From the NCBI GenBank assembly GCA_002502095.1, contig DAPJ01000017.1:6314-39276 (forward strand): a DNA stretch of 32,963 bases. The letters run 5' to 3'. This document shows positions 15,644-23,144 of the stretch, in pieces. The notes beneath the pieces were generated by a model. The model searched no databases. It was not told where the DNA came from and saw only the letters and a program-made list of their open reading frames with translations. Made by a program: the position numbers and the translations under genes. Positions within the stretch are counted from its first letter, which is position 1; each line of letters starts with the position of its first letter. Source of the stretch: Euryarchaeota archaeon UBA62 (GTDB lineage: Archaea > Thermoplasmatota > Poseidoniia > Poseidoniales > Thalassarchaeaceae).

Positions 15644-17943
15644 GAGTTAATCCCCCATAATAGAGCTATGATACTGAGCATCCCTACAGTGGCCATTAGA
15701 ATGTAGTCTCGAGCGCTTCCTGTAGTCAGATTCCTGACCTGGACCGAGCCGAGAACTGATTTTGACTCTACTTGCTTAACCATGCCGTCGATGACTTTCC
15801 TATCGAACCAAGCTGTGAATTCTGAGAATGGTATGACTGTCCTAGCCAGTATCCCTTCATACAAATCGTCGAAATAAAGTCTATTTTGAAGAGCTATTGA
15901 TAGCTCAGATTCTGATAGATTACTGACATCTTGACTGCCAAACTTGGATGACAGTGATACTAGCCACGAAACTAAGGGTGTTGAAGACTCCCCTTCTGCT
16001 AGCTTGCCCCCGTGTATCCTAGCGGCAAAGACAGGGCCCACGATGAATGAAAGGAAGATTGTAACCCAACCAACAATCCTGAGATTCATCTTATCTGGTA
16101 GGAATGCGTACTCCAGTTTGTAAATTATCGATTCTAGTAAGGTTGATTTCTTGAGCTTGAGATGCCCGGAATAGTCGTAAGCAGATGCAAGATAATCTGT
16201 AGCACCTAGTAGTGCGAAGGCAAAACCTCCGAGAGCAGTTATGATGGTAAGAATCACTAAGGGAGTTTTGATCCATGGCGTCTCCTCATGGACATGATTC
16301 ACTACCTCTGATTTAGGCGAGCCTGCGAATGTCATAAACCACATTCTTGACATGTAGAAACCTGTCATCCCTGCAGTCAGTAGTACCAGAATTGCTGGCC
16401 CCATCATCAATGGCTCATGCTCCAGAGCGGCCAGCCAGGTCTCTGCTATGATCCCCTCTTTTGACCAGAAACCTCCAATTAGAGGAATTCCAATAATTGA
16501 CATTGATCCGAACATCATTGCAGTCGCCGTAACAGGCATCTTCGATGCTAGGCCCCCCATGTTCCTCATGTCTTGAGGATCGAAATCATGACCGTGCCCC
16601 TCACCATGACCATGGTGAATGTGATCATGGGCATGATGCATTTCATGGATTACTGAACCACTCGCCATGAATAGCATCCCTTTGGCCATGGCATGATTGA
16701 AAAGATGGAACATAGATGATCCGAAGACTACTACAGCAGCGTGGTGTTCATCGTTATTGTAGAACCAGAGAGATGAGCCAAGGCCTGTGAAGATGTAGGC
16801 TAGCTGACTCATCGTGGAATATGCCAGTACCTTCTTGATATCATTCTGAACGAAGGCGATGGCTGCGGCCATGAATGCTGTAATTCCACCTACATATGCG
16901 ATAATCAGTCCGAGTTCTTCTAGACCTGGCACTCCGTGGTGTCCAACGTCTACGAATGGTACCATTCTAGCCACTAAGTACAGTCCGGCATTCACCATTG
17001 TCGCGGCATGAATTAGTGCGGAAACTGGTGTTGGCCCCTCCATAGCGTCTGGAAGCCAGACGTGTAGGGGGAACTGAGCTGATTTGCCGACTGCTCCTAT
17101 GAACATCATCAAGAGGGCCCAGAATAGCTTGTTTGAGTCCACCATTCCATCTAGTGAAGGATCTTGGAATATTACAGAGAATTCCAGTGATCCGTATATG
17201 TCGTATAGGATGAATAGTCCTATCATGAGGAAGACATCCCCCACTCTAGTAGTTAGGAAGGCCTTCTTGGAGGCATATGCCGCGCTGTCCTTCCAGTAGT
17301 AAAAACCGATTAAGAGGTATGAGCAAAGACCCATTACTTCCCAGAATATGAATAGCCAGAGGAAGTTGTCAGCTAGGACCATACCAAACATTCCCAAAGC
17401 AAAGAGTACAAACTCTCCATAGAACCTATGATTCCTGTCCTCGTTGATTGGATCAGTATTCATGTAGCCAAGACTGAACCAACAGATCAGGAAGCATAGG
17501 AAAGTAGCCACGAATAGTATCATCAGAGTGATAGAATCTATCCAAACTCCCATTCCAAGTATCTTGGTTCCGGATGTCAGTGTGTAGTCTGACTGAAGAA
17601 GATCGAAAGACACCCACTCCAGCCATTGTGTGATACTCTGTTGATCATAGAAGTCGGGCAGAGAGTCCACGTAATCGTACACTAACCACAGTGATGCGGA
17701 AAGTGATGCTCCGAGAGCTCCCAATGCTAGTATTCCACCTTCCTTCAGCTTATCTTTCCAGTACTCTGTCCCATTGTAAATCTGACCTGCTATGAGTATT
17801 ACAGGGAATGTCATGAAAGGGATTGCGACTATCAATATTGAAGCCTCATGAGATTCCCACTCCAACATGTATAGTGCTGGAACCACGGCTAGGAATGGGA
17901 GAATGAAAACCAGAAGTCCTGACTCGTTCTTGCTCTCTCCCAT
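15640..17943 (-). CDS. nuoL: Complex I distal proton-pump subunit NuoL
   Basis: This 767-residue subunit has about 16 helices. Core motifs include FIFWEVMGLCSYLLIGFYYW, GAVGKSAQFPLHVWLPDAMEGPTPVSALIHAATMV, DIKKVLAYSTMSQLAY and MFHLFNHAMAKGMLFMASGS. A long C-terminal part supplies the lateral helix and the last anchoring helix (ILMATVGMLSIIALLW). The length is above the usual 610-650. One reason is a histidine-rich loop at 16585-16647 between HLFNHAMAKG and MRNMGGLASKMPVTA. Others are long loops near the C-terminus. ATG 17943 has a GAGGGA-like site upstream. It ends the membrane arm and lies 9 bases after nuoK. Confidence 0.97.
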   Translation of the reverse strand: MGESKNESGLLVFILPFLAVVPALYMLEWESHEASILIVAIPFMTFPVILIAGQIYNGTEYWKDKLKEGGILALGALGASLSASLWLVYDYVDSLPDFYDQQSITQWLEWVSFDLLQSDYTLTSGTKILGMGVWIDSITLMILFVATFLCFLICWFSLGYMNTDPINEDRNHRFYGEFVLFALGMFGMVLADNFLWLFIFWEVMGLCSYLLIGFYYWKDSAAYASKKAFLTTRVGDVFLMIGLFILYDIYGSLEFSVIFQDPSLDGMVDSNKLFWALLMMFIGAVGKSAQFPLHVWLPDAMEGPTPVSALIHAATMVNAGLYLVARMVPFVDVGHHGVPGLEELGLIIAYVGGITAFMAAAIAFVQNDIKKVLAYSTMSQLAYIFTGLGSSLWFYNNDEHHAAVVVFGSSMFHLFNHAMAKGMLFMASGSVIHEMHHAHDHIHHGHGEGHGHDFDPQDMRNMGGLASKMPVTATAMMFGSMSIIGIPLIGGFWSKEGIIAETWLAALEHEPLMMGPAILVLLTAGMTGFYMSRMWFMTFAGSPKSEVVNHVHEETPWIKTPLVILTIITALGGFAFALLGATDYLASAYDYSGHLKLKKSTLLESIIYKLEYAFLPDKMNLRIVGWVTIFLSFIVGPVFAARIHGGKLAEGESSTPLVSWLVSLSSKFGSQDVSNLSESELSIALQNRLYFDDLYEGILARTVIPFSEFTAWFDRKVIDGMVKQVESKSVLGSVQVRNLTTGSARDYILMATVGMLSIIALLWGINS

Positions 17944-17952
17944 GTTTATCCC

Positions 17953-18255
17953 TCAGTTCCTCAGTGTAGTTGCATCGTCCAGAGAAATTGTCTGTTGTGT
18001 GCTGTATAGTGATAGGAAAATTGCAAGTCCGATTGCAACCTCTGCGGCCGCGATTGCTATGGCTATTGCAGTAAATACCCATCCGTTGACGTCTCCATAG
18101 TGCATGGTACCAGCTACGAAATTAAGATTGGCGGCATTGAGCATTACCTCGATGCACATGAGGACTACTATGGCGTTATTCCTGGTGAACACACCGATTA
18201 GACCAACGCCAAATAGGATCACTCCCAATCCAGCTATCCAACTAGGGTCAATCAC
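17953..18255 (-). CDS. nuoK: Complex I membrane subunit NuoK
   Basis: This 100-residue protein with three helices matches NuoK in length. Both membrane glutamates known to matter for proton movement are visible, in VVLMCIEVMLNAANLNFV (helix 2) and AAAEVAIGLAIFLSLY (helix 3). The start is GTG 18255, overlapping the stop of the preceding J subunit as GTGA. It bridges NuoJ/NuoA and NuoN in the membrane arm. Confidence 0.95.
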   Translation of the reverse strand: MIDPSWIAGLGVILFGVGLIGVFTRNNAIVVLMCIEVMLNAANLNFVAGTMHYGDVNGWVFTAIAIAIAAAEVAIGLAIFLSLYSTQQTISLDDATTLRN

Positions 18256-18533
18256 TGATCGTCCCCTCCCATGTCCCAGACCAGATTGACTAACCTCTCA
18301 TCTCTCACCAAGTATGACGATCCGATCATCGCCATGGAAAGAAGAGCTCCGAGAACTAGTGTGGCGACTGCCCACTCATTGAATAGTGCGTCTGCTAAAT
18401 CATAGGTTGTTGGAGGGTTCTCGCTTCCTCCCCACAAGGGCCCTTCCCACATGGGATGAGTCATGGTCTCTCTCAGAAGAACAAGTATGAATCCGACAGT
18501 TCCAATCCTGGCTAGTATGGATAGGAATCTCAT
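18252..18533 (-). CDS. nuoJ2: Complex I NuoJ, C-terminal half (NuoJ2)
   Basis: This 93-residue protein has two hydrophobic helices, LSILARIGTVGFILVLLRETM and EWAVATLVLGALLSMAMIGSSYLV. They correspond to the fourth and fifth helices of a normal NuoJ. The soluble loop between them (HPMWEGPLWGGSENPP) includes the usual LFNEW-type approach to the last helix. Together with NuoJ1 the pieces add up to 182 residues, close to an intact NuoJ. ATG 18533 overlaps the NuoJ1 stop as ATGA, so this looks like a real gene split, as in haloarchaea, and not a sequencing break. Confidence 0.88.
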   Translation of the reverse strand: MRFLSILARIGTVGFILVLLRETMTHPMWEGPLWGGSENPPTTYDLADALFNEWAVATLVLGALLSMAMIGSSYLVRDERLVNLVWDMGGDDQ

Positions 18534-18799
18534 TCAATATCACCTTCTTGGATTTGTCTTCTGGTCAGCATCACACCGAATTGGACCACTAGCATTACTG
18601 ATCCTAAGTAGACTAGAATCTGAACAGCTGCTAGCATCTCGGCACTGGCCAGGACGAATATGCCTGCTACGCCGAAGAAAGTGAGCATCAGGAAGAGGAG
18701 GGAGTGTGCTACCCTCCTTCCATATACGCATCCTATGGCCCCTCCAACCGTAGCTACAGCCAGAATGAGGAAAACTACTGCTTCGAAATCCACACTCAT
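18530..18799 (-). CDS. nuoJ1: Complex I NuoJ, N-terminal half (NuoJ1)
   Basis: This 89-residue protein has three helices. FEAVVFLILAVATVGGAIGCV is followed by HSLLFLMLTFFGVAGIFVLA and by AAVQILVYLGSVMLVVQFGVML. The last carries the conserved AxxQxLxYxGAxxVLFxFxxML pattern of NuoJ helix 3, the helix that changes between alpha and pi form during turnover. It ends with a short charged segment (TRRQIQEGDIE) exactly where the loop before helix 4 would begin in the intact protein. ATG 18799 lies 2 bases after the nuoI stop. Confidence 0.92.
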   Translation of the reverse strand: MSVDFEAVVFLILAVATVGGAIGCVYGRRVAHSLLFLMLTFFGVAGIFVLASAEMLAAVQILVYLGSVMLVVQFGVMLTRRQIQEGDIE

Positions 18800-18801
18800 A
18801 G

Positions 18802-19782
18802 CTATCCCTCAGCGGCCGCCTTAGCGGCTTTACGGGCCAGTTTCGCCTTTTCTTTCTCGGCCCTCTTGGCCAGTTCCATGTCCACCCTTTCTTTGTGTGT
18901 GGAAGGTAGGACCCTGGTACGGTCTGCATCCATCCACAGGTCCTGTCTAGTGAATCCCGACATTCCATCGTACTCGTTTGTCATGAAGAAGGACTCGAAG
19001 GGGCAAGATTCCATGCAAAGCCCACAGAACATGCACCTACCCAGATCTATCCTTCCTGAGACAATATCTTTCTCTGCTGGCTTCAGATCGGAAGAGTCCA
19101 GAGTCTCAATTCCTGAGCCATCCATCCATCTTACCGTTGCCTTGTCCCCACTGAGATCGATAATCTCAGCAAAATCATATTCAGCAGGAGCCGCCTCATG
19201 AGCTGTCATCAGATCGAAGTTCTCAGAACCTGAGTCATCCTTGGGCCTGGCGGCGAAGCCACCAGCTTCTAACTCACTGCCATAACCATGCCACTCATCG
19301 CCCTCTTCAGTCATATCAAGGACGTTTACCCTCACTTCCGAAGTCATGTGAAGGCAGTCGTTGGGGCAAGCCCTGACGCAGGCCTTGCAAGCAGTACAAG
19401 TCTCCCAGATTACTCCAATTCTCCCATTGTAATTTCCTGGAACGAATAGCCACGGCTCGAGATCTTCCAGCCTCTCATAAGGATACATCACAGTGACTGG
19501 CCTTTCTAGGAAAGGCATGATTTGACTCGTTTCCCTATCTGCGGCGAACTTCTGTCCTGAGCTTGGGTGTTCCTCGCCTAATCTATTCTTAGTGTTGTTA
19601 TCAATCATTATCGCAGATCTGCCATGATAGTCATTCCTGAGGAACCACAAACGACCGACGAAGGGAAAGGTTCGAAGTGCGGTTTTGAGAGTCATCCACA
19701 TGGGTCTCATGACCAGATTCCTGAAGTTAGGAGTGGCTCTCGGATGGCCAGTATTATATTCATCAGGATATGCAGCTTTCAT
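18802..19782 (-). CDS. nuoI: Complex I 2x[4Fe-4S] subunit NuoI with large insertions
   Basis: The two ferredoxin motifs are CTACKACVRACP (C129, C132, C135, C139) and CMFCGLCMESCP (C250, C253, C256, C260). They bind the N6a and N6b clusters that pass electrons to NuoB. The usual N-terminal features, MTLKTALRTF and ERPVTVMYPYE, are present but lie about 50 residues further apart than normal. Between the two cysteine motifs there are 110 residues where about 35 are usual. The extra block is acidic and ends in a beta-rich stretch (EIIDLSGDKATVRWMDGSGI). The C-terminus is a Lys/Ala/Glu-rich helix (KRAEKEKAKLARKAAKAAAEG). Total 326 residues, roughly double the usual NuoI. ATG 19782 has a GGTGAT ribosome site overlapping the nuoH stop. 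Confidence 0.95.
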   Translation of the reverse strand: MKAAYPDEYNTGHPRATPNFRNLVMRPMWMTLKTALRTFPFVGRLWFLRNDYHGRSAIMIDNNTKNRLGEEHPSSGQKFAADRETSQIMPFLERPVTVMYPYERLEDLEPWLFVPGNYNGRIGVIWETCTACKACVRACPNDCLHMTSEVRVNVLDMTEEGDEWHGYGSELEAGGFAARPKDDSGSENFDLMTAHEAAPAEYDFAEIIDLSGDKATVRWMDGSGIETLDSSDLKPAEKDIVSGRIDLGRCMFCGLCMESCPFESFFMTNEYDGMSGFTRQDLWMDADRTRVLPSTHKERVDMELAKRAEKEKAKLARKAAKAAAEG

Positions 19783-19785
19783 TTC

Positions 19786-19791
19786 ATCACC
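19786..19791 (-). promoter_or_regulatory. Shine-Dalgarno GGTGAT of nuoI
   Basis: GGTGAT, three bases, ATG 19782 on the minus strand. The first base of the nuoH stop region is shared, so nuoI initiation is probably coupled to nuoH termination. Confidence 0.65.
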
Positions 19792-21326
19792 TAATCCCTG
19801 TGACTCCCAGGAGATGCCTTAACAACAGCTTGAGTACTGTATGGTCTACTCTTCAGTCTAGCGGCCTCTTCGTCCTCATCGAAAATGTACACTAGGAAAA
19901 CAATCAGCGAAACAGTTGTTACAACTGCTGGTACCCATGGATTCCAGTTACCTCCTTCGTATAGTTCGAGTCTCAGATAAGTTGCTATAACTAAGTTAAG
20001 TAATGAGAGAGGCAGAAGGTATCTCCAGCCGAATTCAAGAATCTGATCGGTTCTGACTCTGTGTAGTGATGCTCTTATCCAAACAAACACGCCAAACAAA
20101 ATCCATGCCTTTAGTAGTACCCAAACTAGTCCTGGAATTACTGCGAAAATTGTCGTAAAGACCCCACCTAAAACAGGTAGGTCAGAAAGCGTGTGCTGGA
20201 ATGGTGCTTCCCATCCCCCAAGGAAGAAAAGTGCGAATAGGATGCATGCTGCGTATGACCTCATATATTCTGCGGAAAACATTAGGCCCCAGCGAATTCC
20301 CCCGTATTCTGTCCACCATCCCTCTACGAGTTCTGCCTCTGCTTCTGGCATATCGAAAGGGATTCTCTCAACTTCAGCAATCATGGTAATCAGGAAGAGA
20401 GCGGCGCCCAGAGGCATCAGGAAGAAGTTCCAAACATTTCCTTCATCTTCGCCCATCTGGAAATCTACAATCTCTATGATATTCAGTGAGCCGCTTAGAA
20501 CTGCCACACCGAGGACCGTGATAAGAAGTGGAATCTCATAGGCAGTGAGTTGAGCTGCTGATCTCATCCCGCCGATTAGTGTGTACTTGTTGTTAGATGC
20601 CCAACCTGCGAAGAAGACTCCCAACGGAGCCACTCCAAAGATTGCCATCATGAACAGGAGTGAGAGGTCGGGATTAGCTGCGTAAATGTGTGGTCCGAAT
20701 GGGACGAAGGCGAATACCATTACAGTAGTTGAGACTATGATAACAGGAGCTACCTCGAACACGACCTTGTCAGCATCCTTGGGGACCATGTGTTCCTTTG
20801 TCGCGAATTTAAAGAAGTCGGCGAAGGCTTGGAAGAATCCAGGGAGAAGGAACCAATATCCATGGTAACTTCTGTTATTCACTCTGGAAACTGTCTCTAG
20901 TTCGTGATCGTTTCCCCAAATCGAGTTTAGAGTGTTTATTGTCCACCCAATGGGAGTGCCAATTCCGAATGGAAGTTGATCCCACCACTCGCCTGCTGTA
21001 GCTCCGCTCTCCCCAACCCATAAACTTCTCAGAGTCGTAGTCGCCCCGAGCCTGTCCATCAGTCTACCAATGAATTTCCTCTCAATATATGGAATTGCTA
21101 GCATTGTCAGCATCAATGTTGTGAAGACCACTGTACACATTATTGACGCATGGAAAAACGCCTCGAGTGCGGGCTGGATTGATGAAAATCCACTTTGAGG
21201 GTTAACAGAACCTAATGGTCCGAGTCCATACTCTTCATTGGGAAGTAGGTCATGGGTTTGGTCCATTGACCAACCAACCATTGATTGGAGCCAGCCATTC
21301 ACGTCCAACCAGTCACTACTTGCCAT
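19791..21326 (-). CDS. nuoH: Complex I quinone-channel subunit NuoH with loop insertion
   Basis: This 511-residue protein forms, with NuoD and NuoB, the quinone pocket at the arm junction. Recognisable parts are helix 1 ending IPYIERKFIGRLMDRLGA, PGFFQAFADFFKFATKEHMVP, and FGVAPLGVFFAGWASNNKYTLIGGMRSAAQLTAYEIPL. The conserved acidic loop ERIPFDMPEAEAELVEGW and WVLLKAWILFGVFVWIRASLHRVRTDQ also match. The family is normally about 320-360 residues. The excess comes from a roughly 50-residue N-terminal segment, a roughly 55-residue insertion after RLGA (20877-21044), and a longer C-terminus with two extra hydrophobic stretches. ATG 21326 has a GGTGAT ribosome site. Confidence 0.95.
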   Translation of the reverse strand: MASSDWLDVNGWLQSMVGWSMDQTHDLLPNEEYGLGPLGSVNPQSGFSSIQPALEAFFHASIMCTVVFTTLMLTMLAIPYIERKFIGRLMDRLGATTTLRSLWVGESGATAGEWWDQLPFGIGTPIGWTINTLNSIWGNDHELETVSRVNNRSYHGYWFLLPGFFQAFADFFKFATKEHMVPKDADKVVFEVAPVIIVSTTVMVFAFVPFGPHIYAANPDLSLLFMMAIFGVAPLGVFFAGWASNNKYTLIGGMRSAAQLTAYEIPLLITVLGVAVLSGSLNIIEIVDFQMGEDEGNVWNFFLMPLGAALFLITMIAEVERIPFDMPEAEAELVEGWWTEYGGIRWGLMFSAEYMRSYAACILFALFFLGGWEAPFQHTLSDLPVLGGVFTTIFAVIPGLVWVLLKAWILFGVFVWIRASLHRVRTDQILEFGWRYLLPLSLLNLVIATYLRLELYEGGNWNPWVPAVVTTVSLIVFLVYIFDEDEEAARLKSRPYSTQAVVKASPGSHRD

Positions 21327-21329
21327 TGT

Positions 21330-21335
21330 ATCACC
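21330..21335 (-). promoter_or_regulatory. Shine-Dalgarno GGTGAT of nuoH
   Basis: GGTGAT, three bases, ATG 21326 on the minus strand, overlapping the TGA stop of nuoD. Same motif and spacing as at nuoI and the biotin carrier gene. Confidence 0.65.
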
Positions 21336-22467
21336 TATCAGTCTCCCCGATACATGGATCGAAAGAGCCCATTATTGCTGGAATATCCGCTACCTTGTAC
21401 CCGATCATACACTTCGAGGCATACGGAATCGTGATGAACATAGGGGACCTTATCGATACTCTGTAGGGATTCTTCCCTCGGGCCTCTCCGCCTCCTGCGA
21501 TGTAAAACATGGACTCTCCTCGACTGTCCTCAAAGTGATGGTATCCGCTTGTTCCCTCGGGGGCCCGACTAGGTGCCTTGGCGAGTAATTTCGGATCACC
21601 AGGCTCGTGGTACGTATCCGAACCACCCGGCATCTTATCCAATGCCTGAAGAGTTAGAAGGGCACTTATTCTCATCTCCTCGACCCTGACTCTGTATCTA
21701 TCGTAACAGTCGGCCCCTTTAATCGAGGATCTCTCCACTGGAGGCTCCCAATCTAGTTCGCTGTAGACAGAATACGGATGGGCCCATCTGACATCATAGT
21801 TTACACCAGCGGCCCTCAGATTGGGCCCTGAAACCCCGTGATTGACCATCTCTTCGGCCTTGGCATATCCAACTCCTTGTGTCCTAACTAGGAAAACAGT
21901 ACTCTCGTCATACAATGCCTCATACTCCTGTATTCTCTGCAGGAATAACTCTAGCTTCGAACGCGCTCTCTGAGCGAAACCATGAGGGAGGTCCCTCTTT
22001 ACACCGCCGATGCGAGGGAAATTGTAATGCATTCTTGAACCTCCCATTTCTTGCAGAAGATCCATCATCATCTCCCTCTCTCGGAGACACCATACCAAGA
22101 CAGACAGGTTGCCAGTATCTGGGCCATAAGCACCAAGCCACATTAGGTGGGAAGCTATTCTTTGCAATTCTATTGCTATCAGTCTGATATACTCGGCCCT
22201 CTCGGGTACTTCGACGCCCAGTAGATCTTCAGCTGCATAAATGTAGGAGTGGGACCATGTGTTAGCACTAGCGTAACAGAGCCTGTCGCAATAGGTGGTA
22301 ATCTGGGTGAAATCACGGGACTCGCAAATTTTTTCCACGCCTCTGTGAATGTACCCTAGGTCGGGAACTGTGTCAACTACAGTTTCCCCATCGACCTTTA
22401 TCTTCAAGGTCCAGAGTCCGTGAGTCATTGGGTGCTGGGGACCCATGGAAATCCACATTTCTGCCAT
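21331..22467 (-). CDS. nuoD: Complex I 49-kDa-type subunit NuoD
   Basis: This 378-residue subunit carries the quinone site together with NuoB and NuoH. Typical motifs are GPQHPMTHG (with the site histidine), DLGYIHRGVEK, CDRLCYASANTWSHSY (the tyrosine of the DRxxY motif is kept), VPERAEYIRLIAIELQRIASHL, REREMMMDL, RMHYNFPRIGG and the final FDPCIGETDR. It is NuoD alone, not a NuoCD fusion. ATG 22467 follows a GGTGA site that overlaps the nuoC stop. Cysteine replaces the usual aspartate in DRxDY (DRLCY), a small oddity near the quinone tyrosine. Confidence 0.96.
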   Translation of the reverse strand: MAEMWISMGPQHPMTHGLWTLKIKVDGETVVDTVPDLGYIHRGVEKICESRDFTQITTYCDRLCYASANTWSHSYIYAAEDLLGVEVPERAEYIRLIAIELQRIASHLMWLGAYGPDTGNLSVLVWCLREREMMMDLLQEMGGSRMHYNFPRIGGVKRDLPHGFAQRARSKLELFLQRIQEYEALYDESTVFLVRTQGVGYAKAEEMVNHGVSGPNLRAAGVNYDVRWAHPYSVYSELDWEPPVERSSIKGADCYDRYRVRVEEMRISALLTLQALDKMPGGSDTYHEPGDPKLLAKAPSRAPEGTSGYHHFEDSRGESMFYIAGGGEARGKNPYRVSIRSPMFITIPYASKCMIGYKVADIPAIMGSFDPCIGETDR

Positions 22468-22471
22468 TTTT

Positions 22472-22476
22472 TCACC
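22472..22476 (-). promoter_or_regulatory. Shine-Dalgarno GGTGA of nuoD
   Basis: GGTGAAAAA then ATG 22467 on the minus strand. The motif ends within the stop codon of nuoC, the same coupling seen at nuoH and nuoI. Confidence 0.6.
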
Positions 22477-23135
22477 TACTTTACCTTGCCAACATCATCA
22501 GGCTTTCTAGAGAATCCCTGAGCGTCATCATACATCTCTTCAAATCCGTGATAACGAATATTATGATGCTTCTGAAGAGGATGATATCCGGTTGGAGTCT
22601 CATGTGGCTGGAGAACTCTTCTCATTCCTTTGTGACCCTCGAAGTCAATGCCCACCAAATCCCATGTCTCTTTCTCATTCCAATCGGCCCCTATCCACAA
22701 GTCCTGTACACTGGCCACCATGGGAGTTCTGGTGTCTGGAATTGCAATACTGACCTCTATCTCCAGAGGTACTAATTTGCCCTTAACCGCAGTTGGATCT
22801 GTGATTATTGGCTGTTGAATGCCGTCTATTTCAGGAGGGTTCTTGATTCCCGTACGAAGGAAGTGATACACCACCTCCCACTTTTTCTCCTCTGGCCCAT
22901 CTGGCCAATGGATTCCGGTTATGAGCGAGCAGTAGTCCACTTCATGGGTTGTGAGGAGCTTCTCGGCTAGGCCTCTCCAATTTTCTTGATCACACACAAT
23001 GGAAACCGTCCAACGAGATCTCGTACCACTGGATCTCTCAACAAGCTCCGCATCGCATCCCTTGATTCTACCGACTGCAGTTATCATCTTCTCTGCGGCT
23101 GACTTTTGAGTTGAGGAAGGGACTACTCTGGACAT
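22476..23135 (-). CDS. nuoC: Complex I 30-kDa-type subunit NuoC
   Basis: This 219-residue soluble peripheral-arm subunit shows the family signature in order. There is an N-terminal region with VDYCSLITGIHWPDG (the usual DL..D..HYP region), then KWEVVYHFLRTG. SVQDLWIGADWNEKETWDLVGIDFEGHKGMRRVL comes next, which is the hallmark W.EREvyDl.GI.F.gHp..RRil block. HPLQKHHN follows at the end. A 25-residue acidic or proline-rich stretch after NPPEIDGIQQP is longer than in most homologues. ATG 23135 lies 9 bases after nuoB, with GAGGT upstream. It stabilises NuoD and carries no cofactor. Confidence 0.94.
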   Translation of the reverse strand: MSRVVPSSTQKSAAEKMITAVGRIKGCDAELVERSSGTRSRWTVSIVCDQENWRGLAEKLLTTHEVDYCSLITGIHWPDGPEEKKWEVVYHFLRTGIKNPPEIDGIQQPIITDPTAVKGKLVPLEIEVSIAIPDTRTPMVASVQDLWIGADWNEKETWDLVGIDFEGHKGMRRVLQPHETPTGYHPLQKHHNIRYHGFEEMYDDAQGFSRKPDDVGKVK

Positions 23136-23144
23136 GGTAAGACC

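Noticed and set aside
18530..18533. NuoJ split as a sequencing frameshift
   Set aside because: The two genes meet with a clean ATGA overlap in a loop region, both parts look complete, and a similar split is known in haloarchaea.
18540..18968. Minus-strand open frame of 142 codons across nuoJ1 and nuoI
   Set aside because: It overlaps two conserved complex I genes in another frame and looks like random Arg/Ser/Trp-rich sequence.
18704..19201. Plus-strand open frame of 165 codons opposite nuoJ1/nuoI
   Set aside because: Antisense to conserved genes, with no domain pattern or start signals.
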